The notes under the pieces are model-generated. The model was not told the DNA's origin. It did not search any database and saw only the letters and a program-made list of their open reading frames with translations. Of a stretch of 64,000 nt of DNA, positions 1 to 10,977 are shown piece by piece; position 1 is the stretch's first letter, and each line of letters begins with the position of its first letter. This stretch comes from Hordeum vulgare subsp. vulgare (taxonomy: Eukaryota > Streptophyta > Magnoliopsida > Poales > Poaceae): assembly GCF_904849725.1 (NCBI RefSeq), contig NC_058521.1, forward strand, positions 99,496,244 through 99,560,243, given 5' to 3'. The position numbers and the translations under genes were made by a program.

Positions 1-1290
1 TTTGTTCTTTTCTAAGAAAGGTTAAACAAACCAATGCAAAGGGAAATGTGTTTATACCCGTGTATCAAGAGTATTTCTTTCCCAAGGAAAGGGAGAGCAT
101 GATATACATGATAGGGCTCCAAGTATGTCACCATTTTGACAAAGGGGCCATGTATTTGTGAGGTTTACCCATACAATGTTGTTTGCATAATTGATCAAGA
201 TTTTTTTACATTGTGCTTCCAATGTTATGTTTGATTTTCGAAGTACCATGGTCATGCTTTAGGGTAGCATCGATATGGTCATCAATTAGAAGTCACACTT
301 CGGGAAAACAAAGGATCCACGAGGAACAACTTTAAAATAAGTCATATTATTTTCTCATGGAAGGCTGGCTAATCTTGACGATAAAACTACTATAACAATA
401 GGTCCTCCAACGAGGTGTGCTAGCCATAACATCACCTTATCGTGTAATATAGAGACCAATGCCATAATTCTGGAAAAAGTTCCAACCATCATATCTTCTG
501 GAGATTCAAATCTAGTTGGTGTTAGGATATCTCAGACTCGGGATACCTAGGAAAGAAGGGGTGCAACCCAAATTGATGTGATGATGTTGCAAGATTCTGA
601 GAACATGTAATACGGAAGCGAGCATCCAAAACATTGAGCTGGATTACAAGAGACACATGAGCAAACTACCCAAGACAATCATGACCACATGGAAGTCTTA
701 CAACGAAAAGGCAACCGAGTTCTGGTCAAGAACCATCATTGAGGATATCAAAGACCATGCGTAAGTATAGATTAGCCCTTATGAATGAATTCCTTTTCCT
801 GGAACAATTCTACTAGTGGCTTGGTGTGCTATGAAATACCGATGGAGTGAAGGTAGCAACCTATCAAGCCATAACATATTTCGCACATGCATGAATGATT
901 TGGGATGACTCCAGAGGAAGCAATAAAACATTTTCTCATATCCATGATGGTAACGTGAATCACGTGCACGTGAATTTGTAGAGAAGACACTTCTCTTATC
1001 ACACATATACTTCATGAGAGAGGCACAAAGATAATGCTTTCAACCGTTTCAACACTAGCTTAAATGTTCATCATGAATCTTGGAGAATATGAGGATGTGG
1101 CTGATGGGATCAACAACTATTCAACGAGATTTCAATAAAGATGGATTATTACAATCTTGTCAACAAGGTGATAGTATTTTTCAAATAAAATGATATAATG
1201 ATGTATGCTCGATGAAAAGGTCCACGAATAAACATTGAATCAAAAGTGCAACAAGAAATCCGGACTAAGTAGCACGACCAATGTTAGAAT
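1..1290. other. Unassigned AT-rich DNA flanking CACTA-1 (left)
   Basis: No recognisable gene, LTR end or conserved protein motif is visible on either strand; all reading frames are short. The sequence resumes after the CACTA-1 element at 12268, so this stretch and 12268-14535 were once contiguous. The long, coding-free, moderately AT-rich character would suit a decayed retrotransposon LTR or interior, but I cannot name a family. Confidence 0.5.
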
Positions 1291-1293
1291 GAT

Positions 1294-1590
1294 CACTACT
1301 GGAATTGGGAAATTTGCCATCTGCCATGCCTTTGCCGTCTGCTGACACATGGCAAACATCCTCTTTGCCGTCAGCTGGCACAAAGCAGACGGCAAAGAGG
1401 TTGCTGATGGAAAATGTTTTATTTGCCGTCTGCTGACGCATGGCAAAGGCCATGGAGGCGGACGGCATAGAAAACCCGGACGGCAAAGTGGCGCCACCCT
1501 AACGGCCGATGCCCGCCCCACCCACCCACCCCTTTGTCGTCCGCCTCCCAGCTTCTGCAGACGGCAAAGGGGGGCTCCCCCCTAACGGCA
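1294..1590. repeat. CACTA-1 left terminal inverted repeat and subterminal motif array
   Basis: The terminal inverted repeat begins at 1294 and is followed by repeated TTTGCCGTC(T/A)GC units in both orientations (for example near 1330, 1363, 1385 and 1424). In En/Spm such subterminal repeats are the binding sites of the TNPA protein and are needed for excision; that role here is inferred by family. Confidence 0.85.
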
Positions 1591-2100
1591 CCCCGCCCCC
1601 ACCCCCGCTCCCCTAACGGCACACTCCCCCTTGATCTCCAGCCTCATCTCCCGCGTGCCCCGGCCTGCCCACTACAGCGCCGCCGCCCTCCTCCCTGCGG
1701 CCCTCCTCCCCGTGACCCTCCTCCCCGCCACCGACTACCGGCTCTCCCCGCTCCCCTCCTCCCCGCAAAGGGGCGCCACCCCCACGGCTGGAGCTCGCCC
1801 GCCCCTCCTCCCCGCACTACAGCGCCGCCGCCACCACCCCCTTCACTGCTCCGGCCCACCGCCGCCGCCCTCCTCCCTGCGGCCCTCCTCCCTGCGGCCC
1901 TCCTCCCCGCGGCCCTCCTCCCCACCGCCGACGACCGGCTCTCCCCGCTCCCCTCCTCCCCGCAAAGGGGCGCCACCCCCACGGCCGGAGCTCGCCCGCC
2001 CCTCCTCCACGCGCACGTCCTCCCCACGCCCCTCCTCCCCACCGCCCAGGGCCGGAGCTCGCCCTCCCCTCCTCCCACTGCCCTCCTCCCACTGCAGGTA
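1590..2100 (+). promoter_or_regulatory. GC-rich, duplicated leader of CACTA-1
   Basis: A C-rich block dense in CpG. A module of about 75 bp (the part reading GCTCTCCCCGCTCCCCTCC and onward) occurs twice, near 1740 and near 1931, and a 15-bp unit (CTGCGGCCCTCCTCC and variants) is repeated in tandem near 1875-1920. Proline- and arginine-rich open frames here are composition artefacts. CACTA-2 has a comparable GC-rich block at the same relative place (49490-49835). A promoter or leader role is inferred from position only. Confidence 0.45.
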
Positions 2101-2569
2101 ATTTTTTTTCTTTTTTCTTTATTTCCTGTTTTTTCTCAGCTTAAATTGTTCATAGGAGGCTGGAATTTATTTTGCTAGGGTACTTTTTTTTCATAATCTT
2201 ACATCAAGGTAAAGCCTGATTTTATTTTATTAGCTATAAAGTCTTATTCATAGTGTAAGTAAGTTGATTCATGTTACTTATGTATGTTTTAGAAAATAGT
2301 AAGAATCATCAATCATGTATCCCACAAGGAGGTGTGATCCCGGAGCTGAAAAGAGTTCGTATACGATAGTTATACACATATTATATTAAATAACACATGT
2401 TTGAAGTTATATAATAAAGTAGAAGTTTGCTTTACTTATAGGTTCTTTTTGGATATTTAGAGCCCCGTTTTTTATGTGAAATTAGATAGTTAGTTTATTA
2501 GGTAGAAAAAGTAGATAGAGAAGAAAACAATAGATAGAAAAAAAACTTAGAAGAAAATAAGATAATAAT

Positions 2570-2765
2570 AAACTAGAAGAAAAAGGAAGAAGAAGAAGAA
2601 GAAGAAGAAGAAGAAGAAGAAGAAGAAAGAGGAAAGGAGGAGAAAGATAAAAGAAGGAAGAAGAAGAGGAGGAGGAGGAGGAGGAGGAGAAAGAAGAAGA
2701 AGAAGAATAATATGATGATCAAGAAGAAGAAGAAGAAGACGAGGAGAGAGGAGAAGAAGAAAGAA
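2570..2765. repeat. GAA/GAG-rich microsatellite
   Basis: An almost pure purine tract of imperfect GAA, GAG and GGA triplets on the plus strand. CACTA-2 has a comparable tract on the complementary side (CTT/CTC-rich, 49060-49455) at the same place relative to its transposase. Confidence 0.9.
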
Positions 2766-2767
2766 AA

Positions 2768-3310
2768 GGACCCCGACCCCCGGCCCACGACCCCCGACGC
2801 CCGACTCCACCAACCCCCGACACTCGACCCCCGACCTCCGACGCCACTGAGACCCGACTCCCGACCCCCGACGCCCGACAGCACTGACCCCGGACCCCCG
2901 ACTCCCGACCCCCGACTCCACTAACCCCCGACCCCCGATGCCCGACGCCATTGACCCTCGACTACCGAAGCCACTGACCCTCGACCCTCGACCCCCGACG
3001 CCCGACGCCACTGACCCTCGACTCCCGACGCCACTGACCCTCGACCCCCGACCCCCGACGCCCCTGACCCTCGACCCCCGGCCCCCTACGCCCGACCCCC
3101 GACACCATTGACCCCTAACACCCAACCCCCGACACCTCTTCGGCCTCTTGTTGACCAAAGAGACCCCAACCCCCGACGGCATTGATCCTCGACCCCCGGC
3201 AAAACTAACCCCCGACCACCGACACAACTAACCCCCGACCGCCGACGCCACCGACACCCGACAACACCGATCATCGACGCCACCGACACCTGACACCACC
3301 GACCATCGAC
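2768..3310. repeat. CGACCCCCGACGCC minisatellite
   Basis: Dozens of imperfect units built on CCCCGAC, often in a higher-order unit of the type CGACCCCCGACGCCACTGAC. No such array is present in CACTA-2, so it probably expanded after the two copies diverged. It keeps several frames open for long stretches, which I do not regard as coding. Confidence 0.9.
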
Positions 3311-3620
3311 GCCACTAAGCCGACGGGGTCATAATTTTGTAAATTATGAGTTAGGTCACATATTTTCCGATTATGTTAATTATAAAAACATCATATTTGT
3401 GTTGATCGGGTGAATTTCAATGTGCAGTTGTTCGACGACCTCCACGTGCGTTGGACGAGCTCCGCCCTTGCGTTTGTTGGTGAGCACAAATGACTTCTCC
3501 TCCTACCCCCTCAATTTGCTCTGTCCCGGTTTTCGTGCGGATGAAACTTGCTACTTATAGGTTTCTTCGATCATGAGTATGCGTAACCAGTATGCGTCTC
3601 CCGTTCGAAAGGGAAACATC

Positions 3621-3650
3621 TATAAATATGCATTTCTTTGCATATTTATA
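3621..3650 (+). promoter_or_regulatory. TATA-containing palindrome upstream of the transposase frame
   Basis: TATAAATATGCA is followed, after six bases (TTTCTT), by its perfect inverted copy TGCATATTTATA. The left arm contains a good TATA-box sequence about 425 bp before the first ATG of the transposase frame. The corresponding CACTA-2 site (around 48570-48605, minus strand) is AT-rich but the palindrome is degraded. A core promoter role is plausible, not shown. Confidence 0.4.
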
Positions 3651-3693
3651 ACCGCCATCCTTTAGAATTGTCCAACATTATCCATGGACAGCA

Positions 3694-3906
3694 CGAGTAT
3701 GTGTAGATTGGGTTTGTTTTCCCGTATGTTGTGCTCCGGATCCGATGTGGAATTTCGTCAATGCCTCCCCTGTTGTTCTCCAGGTACACATCCTCTCTGC
3801 TTATTGCCGAGACGTGTATCAGGAGAACAGCGGGGAGGTGCTGCCAAAATTCTGTGTCGCATCTGGAGCAGAGCATGGGAAAACGAACCCAGTCTACACA
3901 TACTCG
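3694..3906. repeat. Long inverted repeat (hairpin) in the CACTA-1 transposase leader
   Basis: The left arm 3694-3781 (starting CGAGTATGTGTAGATTGGG) pairs with the right arm 3822-3906 (ending CAGTCTACACATACTCG) with scattered mismatches; the loop is about 40 bp (3782-3821). A homologous hairpin is present in CACTA-2 at 48320-48531, including a related loop (both contain ACACATCCTCTCTG). If transcribed from the presumed transposase promoter it would form a long double-stranded RNA stem. It could also be a captured foldback element; I saw no clear target duplication around it. Confidence 0.85.
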
Positions 3907-4044
3907 GGTGGGATTAGGACCTATCTTTACCTATTAGCGTGTAGGTTGCATGGACGTAATAAAACTGACAAACTTGATTAGCGTATGAATATAGATGATG
4001 AATTATATATTTATTTCTTGTGCCGCCATAGGTAGCTAGGCAAC

Positions 4045-7000
4045 ATGAGGGATCGTGCTTGGATGTACACTGGTCACCCTAGTTAGAAAGACATGACCCA
4101 TGAATGGTTAACAAAAACCAGACGGTTTGTGAGAGCCGCATTTGCAAATGGCCAGCATAAAACGTGGTGCCCCTGTCCCAACTGCGACAACTGGAAAAAG
4201 CAGACAGAGTTTGAAATGGGTAAACACCTGCAGAAGTGGGGTTTTACGCCTAATTATACGGTGTGGACTTCTCATGCTGAGTCTGACCAACGTGCCAGAG
4301 CTGAGGTGATTCATCGTCGCACGGACGAGCATGGTACCGAGATTGAAGACATGGTGCAAGACTTTGATGATGCTCGTGATTCGGACGATGAGATGGAGGA
4401 ATCTGCAAAGGCCTTCTATGAAATGCTGGAGTCTTCAAAACGTACTCTCCACGAGCAGACTGAGCTTTGTCAGCTGGATGCCATCGCACAAGTAATGGCT
4501 CTGAAGGCTCAATTCAACCTAGGCAGAGAATGCTATGACGCGATGATGACGATATTTGGACGCTTTCTACCCAAAGGCCATGTACTGCCTGCAAACCTGT
4601 ACCAGTCAGAGAAAATCCTCCGTGTACTTAAGATGCCCTATGAGAAGATACATGCCTGTGAGAATGGATGTGCCTTATTTAGGCTTGAGTATGCGGCCTT
4701 GAACTATTGCCCCATTTGCAATTCTTCCAGGTATATTGTGGTAGACAACGGCATGGGTCAGAAGAATCAGACCAAAATCCCCATTAGTGTTCTTCGATAT
4801 CTGCCAATCGTACCAAGACTTCAACGTCTTTTCATGGTCGAAGAGACGGCCAGACAAATGACATGGCACAAATTGGGCAAAACAACCGAACTAGATGCGG
4901 ATGGGAACAAGATGCTGGTACACACTTCAGATGGTTTTGCGTGGAGGCCCTTTGATGCATTACATAAGGATAAATCGGAAGATCCAAGGCAACAAATTTC
5001 AAAATGCATGTGTGGTACATGTACTCGACGCATGATTATCCGGCGTTTGCGCTATTCGCTGGCTGGTGTGTGCATGGAAGGTTCCCGTGCACCACATGCA
5101 AGGCAGCTCTTCAGTTCCGTTGGCTGCAGGCTGGTCGCAAGTATTCTTGCTTCGACATGCATAGACAATTCCTGGATCCTGAACCTAAGTTCAGAAAAGA
5201 CAAGAAGAATTTCATCACAGGTAGAGTTGTCAAAAACACTGCACCAGCTGGGTTGACAGGCCAACAGACCCTTGATCAGTTAAACGCTCTCGAGCCTGAT
5301 CCTTTGCGTCCAGGATACTTCAAAGGGTATAATAGGGAACACGCCTGGACTCACAAGTCATGCTTATGGGATCTCCCTTACTTCAAAGACCTCTTTGCCC
5401 ACACAACATTGACGTGATGCACACTGAAAAGAATATTGCGGAGGCCATTTTTGGTACATTGTTCGACATAGAGGGGAAGTCAAAAGATAATCCTAAGGCT
5501 AGAATCGACCTGGAGGCTCTATGTGATAGACCGTTGCAAAACTTGCGACAACGGAAAGGAAAGCAAAGCATAGCGAAGCCAAAGGCATGGTTCAATCTTG
5601 AAAGGCCAGCTATGAGGGAAATGCTATTGTGGGTGAAAATGCGGTTGATGTTCCCCGATGGGTATGCTGCGAATCTAAAGAGGGGAGCGAGTCTTGAGAA
5701 ATTGAAAATATTTGGGCTCAAGAGTCATGATTGGCACATATGGATTGAGCGGGTAATGCCGGTTATGTTGCGTGGCTTTATCCCTGAGGATGAACGGCTA
5801 GTACTGGCAGAGCTGAGCTATTTCTTCCGTCCTCTTTGTGCGAAAGAACTATCGCCTGGCGTGCTAGATGAAATGGAAGAGTTGGCGCCGGAGTTGATCT
5901 GCAAATTAGAAAAGATCTTTCCACCGGGCTTCTTTAATCTAGTGCAACATTTGATTTTGCATCTCCCAACCGAGGCAAGAATGGGGGGGCCCGTTCAAAA
6001 TCGATGGTGCTACTCAACTGAGAGGATCCAGAAGACGCTTCGAGCTAAGTGTAAAAATAAACGTAGAATTGAAGCATCGATGGCCGAGGCATTCATTACT
6101 AAGAAGGGGGCAAACTTCGTGACAGCACACTATGAAGCCAAAAATCATCATTTGCATAACTCGAAGCCTCGGTACAATGATGGCGATCGAGAAAAAGTTC
6201 GATCCAACCTCAGCCTATTCAAAGGTAAGCTCGCACCATCCGGTGCTTCGAAAGGGAAATCGTTGGATGTCGAAGAATGGCAGACCATTTCATTGTATAT
6301 CTTCACCAACCTAACAGAAGTGCGGCCGTACATCGAGTAAGTTCTCGGTAATTTGTTGTTCCGCAACTTCTAATTGCTTTGAACTACTCTTATTCCCGGA
6401 TATTTGATATAGTCGATACGTCGCCGAATTCTTGGATGGAGCGGTCATCGAAAAGGATTCCGTCGAAGAGTATGAGCTTCTCGCAAAGCATGGAGGCGAC
6501 TATCCCGGTTTCGTCTCTTGGTTCAAACAAAGGGTAATTTATTACCATTAAGGGCCCATTTGATTTATTGGTCTAATTTGCGGCTAATGCATCCATTCTT
6601 TCGTATTAAACTTGTAGGCTGATGCAGAGTCTATGGACGCCGAGTTGAGACAAGTCACTAATGGTTTTGACTATAAGGTCCGTTCATTTGACAAATACAA
6701 CATCAACGGGTATCACTTTCGTACCTTTGGCAAAGAGCTATCTATGCCCGACCTAAAGACTACAAATTGTTCTGTCTCTGCTATCGGCGAAGGAGACACC
6801 GAGTATTATGGAAGAGTTGAAGCAATTTATGAAATTCTATTTTATGGTGAAAACCCACCGACCGTCGTAGTCTTCAAATGTTATTGGTTTGAGCCGAGGG
6901 AGACTAGAAGGACTCATGAACATATAGGACTAGTCAAAATCAACCAAAACACCCACTTAGATGTTCCCGATGTCTATATTACGGCTCAACAGGCGACACA

Positions 7001-7448
7001 AGTTTTCTATCTACCATGGGCCTGCCAAACTAATCCAAATCTCAAAGGTTGGGATGTTGTTTATGAAGTGCCACCACATTTTAGACCACCTACCCTCAAT
7101 GAAGAGGATTACGAACCTCACATTAACCCAGACACATATGAAGGAGAATTCTTCCAAGAAACACGTATGTCCAAGAAACGTTTCAAGAACCGCTCTACTT
7201 CACCCCAGAACATTGAAGTAGACACCGACAGTGAATCCGTCTTAACCCCTGAGCCCGAACAGGAAGAGCTGGCAGAAGAAGAGGTTACTGCTGCGGATGA
7301 CCTGTCACTTCTTGACCGATTACATAATGGTGGCCTTCCACATGTTCTTCGTGATAGTGATGATGATGATGCATTTATTGATGATACTGATGATCATGAT
7401 GCATTTATTGACCCCGAAGCATATATAGACGAGGACGATTGTTATTAG
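4045..7448 (+). pseudogene. CACTA TNP2-type transposase (TNPD-like), broken
   Basis: In active relatives this protein catalyses excision and insertion of the element. The first ATG (4045) is followed by an in-frame TAG (4084-4086), then an in-frame ATG at 4093. Residues after 4093 carry the N-terminal transposase-associated region with a Cys-rich motif (WCPCPNCDNW). The Transposase_21 core begins near 4500 but is cut near 4995: compared with CACTA-2 roughly 90 codons, including the VAMDGFNPFG segment, are missing and the frame changes. A 1-bp loss near 5395 causes another shift. The DUF4218-type region is intact at 5400-6336. Two introns have consensus borders: 6337-6412 and 6534-6617 (both GT..AG). 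The last exon (6618-7448) carries a DUF4216-type region and an acidic, Asp-rich tail. It cannot encode a functional enzyme as it stands. Domain names are from recognition by eye. Confidence 0.9.
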
Positions 7449-7633
7449 TTCATGTCAGGTATTCTACTATTATACTATATATAAATTCTGAGTTCATGTT
7501 AGGTATTCAATTTTTATTAGTCATGTTGGTATTTATGACGATGATACACTTAAATTATATACATTTTATTACTCTTGTTTGTATTTATGTTGTATTAATT
7601 TCATTTACTCTTTGTCATCACAGGTGTTGAAAG
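7449..7633. other. Spacer between TNP2 and TNPA genes of CACTA-1
   Basis: AT-rich 185-bp spacer ending in a GT..AG-like acceptor (ATCACAG at about 7617-7623) just before the TNPA start, suggesting an intron in the TNPA 5' leader. A stretch of about 40 bp near 7555 (containing TATATACATTTTATTACTC) recurs near 7861 inside TNPA intron 1. Confidence 0.5.
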
Positions 7634-10140
7634 ATGGTGGGAAAGGGTCGAAAGCACTCCGCGGCTGCTTCTTCGTCGGCGGGTGATGGGATGGGTACTT
7701 CCATTCCTGCCTCACCTCTTCGGAGAGTGTTGCTCTCTACTTTGCAAGGCGCGCCCCCCGTGAGAGGAGGTCGCCCCACGCGAAGCCGAGAGGCACTAAA
7801 GGTACACGTTGTATTCATGTTAGTATTTATGTTGTACTCATGTCGTATGCATATTGGTATTTATATACATTTTATTACTCATGTTGGTATTTATGTTGTA
7901 CTAAAGGTACACGTGGCCGCGGGAGAGGTAGGGCTACATGGTCTATGCCATCACCCCAAGCTGATTCACCTGAGCACATGACTTCTAGGGTGGATTCGTC
8001 TGAGGTGGAGGCTACACGGTCTCCGGTTCACGAGCCTCGGGTCGACGAGCCTCAGGTCGACGAGCCTTCGACCCACGAGACTCCCGTCCTAGAGGCTTCC
8101 TTCCAGGCGACTCCGGAGCAAAGCAGGGATGAGGGTACGTCCCAAGAGATCCAGTGGGATACCTGGCCTGAGGAAAGTGGCCATGCTGGTAGCGACGAGG
8201 AGCTGGGTGAGGGGGCTACCGTCTACCAGCGTGGTAGTTCGGGGCTCCCGCTCGTGCCAGCGACCCCCGAGCAGAGGTGGTCGATTAGGCCAAATGGGGA
8301 GAAGTAAGTTAATTTACTCTTATTTAACCTTTTTCCTTCGCGTTTTCTCAAATATCTAATGTTTTGGCTTTAATTTGTCATACTGTAGGGGTTGGATTGT
8401 TGCCAAGGGTGTCGGCAAGCCCAACAGCGTCCTTGGTGTTCTTTGCCGTCAAAACTTCCCAGGGTTTGTTACGTTGCCCGGTCGGGAGCGAGAGGTAGGA
8501 ATGACCTAGGAGCACTACTTGGGTGCCCCGGCCAAGCCGGAGGTGGAGATCGACGGTGTTTTGTGTGACACGAGGGCGGACATGGTGATCCGAAAGTTCT
8601 GGGTAATTTCTCTTTCACACAATTATAAATCAACCATAGCTATTTATTGTACTAATCGGTGTTGTCTCGTTTGCAGACCTACTACAGGTGTGAGGAGGGA
8701 TACGAGGAGGACGCGGCAAAGATTATCGAAACCGAATGTTGCTGCCTACTTCAAAACTTTCGGCACGAGGCTCGGGTGCAGGCTGTTCGAGACTACTATG
8801 CCATGCAGCGTATTAGGCTTGACAAGGCGAAGTGCCGTGATGCTAAGATGGAGAAGGAGCATTACATGAAGGTAATTACATATTATTAAGGCTTTGTAGT
8901 TAGTTTCCTTGATTTGGTTCTTACGCGCTCAAATTTCTCTTTATTAACTTAGGTGCCCCCGAGATGGTGTGTGGATAAGATGGATTGTTGGGAGGACTTG
9001 GTGGATCAGTGGTGCTCCGAAACGTGGGAGGCCAGCCACAACAACGCCAAGGAGAGGCGTGACAAAATGGTTGGCGTGCCACACCATCAAGGGAGCGTCA
9101 ACTTAATCCAATTTGGCGAGAACTGGGTATGTGGTTTGCTTCATGCCTCATGCAATTCATTCTTAATGCTATTTTGAGCCCTTTACCAATCCAATTTTCC
9201 TCTCTCTCTCTTTTAGGCGCGTCACAATAAGACGGAGGCGCCACAGATGTACGACCTGTATGCGATGGCCCATACTACCTCGTACAAGAAGGTGCATTCT
9301 CTGAGTCTGACCTCGAGCATCCAGAAAACTTCACCAAAATCTCCTCCCACGACAAGCTCGTGAAGTACAGAGATCACGGGAAGGCGAGGAAAAGGGAGGA
9401 CTTTAACCCGAGCGAGGGTACTATTGATCCAGAGCTGGTGATGATAGCTAGCAACGGGAGGCCCCATGGCTTGATCGCCACTGGAGACAGCCTTATACGT
9501 TGTCCTGGCTCTCTCCGGCAGATAAAGGCACGCCAAACGAGTTCTTGTCCGGAGATAACACGTCGTCCACGGCCAGTCGAGCTCGCCATCGAGGTTAGTT
9601 TAATGGACTCAAATATCTTTCCACATTATGTTGTGCGTTGGAACCAATATGCTAACAATGAGTTGTGTTGTAGGCTGCTATTCAAAAAGAGAGAGAGGCA
9701 ATGCAGGTGGCTATGGCGGAGAAGGATAAGGAAATTAGGGAGCTGGAGGAGAGGACGACTGCATTGGTGGAGGCGGAGAGGGCACAGAATGATGCGTCTA
9801 CCAGGGCCATATACGAGCTCTTCGTGGTAAGTTTCTTCTTCATGTTATTTCAAATCTTGCATTTGAATGTCCGTTTCATTAATAATTAAAAAGTTTGACT
9901 TGTCGAAACCAAATGTACAGTCTATGTGCGAGAAGAACGGCCAAGTCCCTCCGCCGATGCGAGTCGTTAACGTGGCGGGGACGGTGAGTTTCATTTCAGT
10001 GGAGTGATCATAAGAGTGTACTCATGCTAACTACACATTGCAAACGATGTTTGGTGCAGAATATGTCCCGAAACGCATCTCACGACCCTTCTACAATCGA
10101 GCCTTCTCCAGGTGAAACAAGCCAGAGCCACCGTGCTTGA
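7634..10140 (+). pseudogene. CACTA TNPA-type DNA-binding protein (Transposase_24-like), nine exons, decayed
   Basis: TNPA proteins bind the subterminal repeats and act with the transposase in excision. The predicted exons, from consensus borders, are 7634-7801, 7907-8303, 8389-8602, 8677-8871, 8953-9126, 9217-9593, 9674-9826, 9921-9983 and 10060-10140. The N-terminus is basic and Ser/Ala-rich; exon 2 is acidic with repeated VDEP units; exons 3-6 carry the conserved plant transposase region (GWIVAKGVGKPN, then RHNKTEAPQMYDLYAMAH); exon 7 is a highly charged coiled-coil-like stretch. Breaks: a phase mismatch across intron 1, a TAG at 8507-8509 (probably from TGG), and a frameshift near 9295. 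Exon-to-exon phase is otherwise consistent. The family assignment rests on these motifs and on position behind TNP2. Confidence 0.8.
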
Positions 10141-10313
10141 CCCTAACTTAGGTATGTTATTTCTAGTGTTTTAATAAAAGATAGCTAGATGACATAATTA
10201 GCTTAGTTAGCTCCAAAAAGACCTATTTAATAAAAATGACCTATACTTAGCTAATTATCCTCGAAATGACATAATTAGCTCCAAAAAGGCATTCTTAGCC
10301 AATTTAGCCCGAA

Positions 10314-10563
10314 GAAGGGGACGAGAGGAGAAGAAAGAGGAAAAATGAAAGGAAGGAAGAAGAACAATAGGAGAAGAAGAAGAAGGAGAGGGAGGAGGAT
10401 AAGAAGAAGGAGGAGAAGGAGGAGAAGAAAGAGAAGGAGCTCCTCCTTCTCCTTCTTCTTTCTCCTTCTTCCTCCTTCTCGTTCTCCTTCTTCTTTTCTT
10501 CTTCTTCTCCTTCTCCTCCTCCTTCTCCTCCTCCTCCTTCTTTTACTGCTTCTTCTCTTTCTC
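10314..10563. repeat. Purine-to-pyrimidine inverted repeat, CACTA-1 copy a
   Basis: The left half is almost pure A/G (GAAGGAGGAG-type) and the right half almost pure C/T, switching at GGAGCTCC (centre near 10439). The two halves can pair into a long imperfect hairpin, and the tracts could also adopt triplex-type structures. Confidence 0.85.
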
Positions 10564-10747
10564 TTATTCTACGTAGCTTAGACTCATCCAACAAAGCCTA
10601 AATTGGCTAATTATCCATCTAAATGACATAATTAGCTTAGTTAGCTCCTAAATGGACTATTTAATAAAAAATGACCTATACTTAGCTAATTATCCTCGAA
10701 ATGACATAATTAGCTCCAAAAAGGCATTCTTAGCCAATTTAGCCCGA

Positions 10748-10977
10748 AGAAGGGGACGAGAGGAGAAGAAAGAGGAAAAATGAAAGGAAGGAAGAAGAAG
10801 AATAGGAGAAGAAGAAGAAGGAGAGGGAGGAGGATAAGAAGAAGGAGGAGAAGGAGGAGAAGAAGGAGAAGGAGCTCCTTCTCCTTCTTCTTCCTCCTTC
10901 TTCCTCCTTCTCCTTCTCCTTCTTCTTTTCTCCTTCTCCTCCTCCTCCTCCTTCTTTTACTTCTTCTTCTCTTTCTC
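10748..10977. repeat. Purine-to-pyrimidine inverted repeat, CACTA-1 copy b
   Basis: Second copy, produced by the 435-bp duplication, with the switch GGAGCTCC at 10871-10878. It differs from copy a by several small length changes. Confidence 0.85.

Noticed and set aside
1534..2178. Long proline-rich frames on both strands
   Set aside because: They come from CpG/C-rich repeated DNA, are open in several overlapping frames at once, and match no protein family that I recognise.
2547..3227. Gly/Arg/Val-rich and Leu/Phe-rich frame of about 226 residues
   Set aside because: It is a translation of the CGACCCC minisatellite and the GAA microsatellite; the repeat composition alone explains it.
10304..10594. 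Glu/Lys/Arg-rich and Ser/Phe-rich frames (also 10739-11008, 42823-43161, 43963-44223, 49078-49464)
   Set aside because: They are products of purine/pyrimidine triplet tracts, open on both strands.
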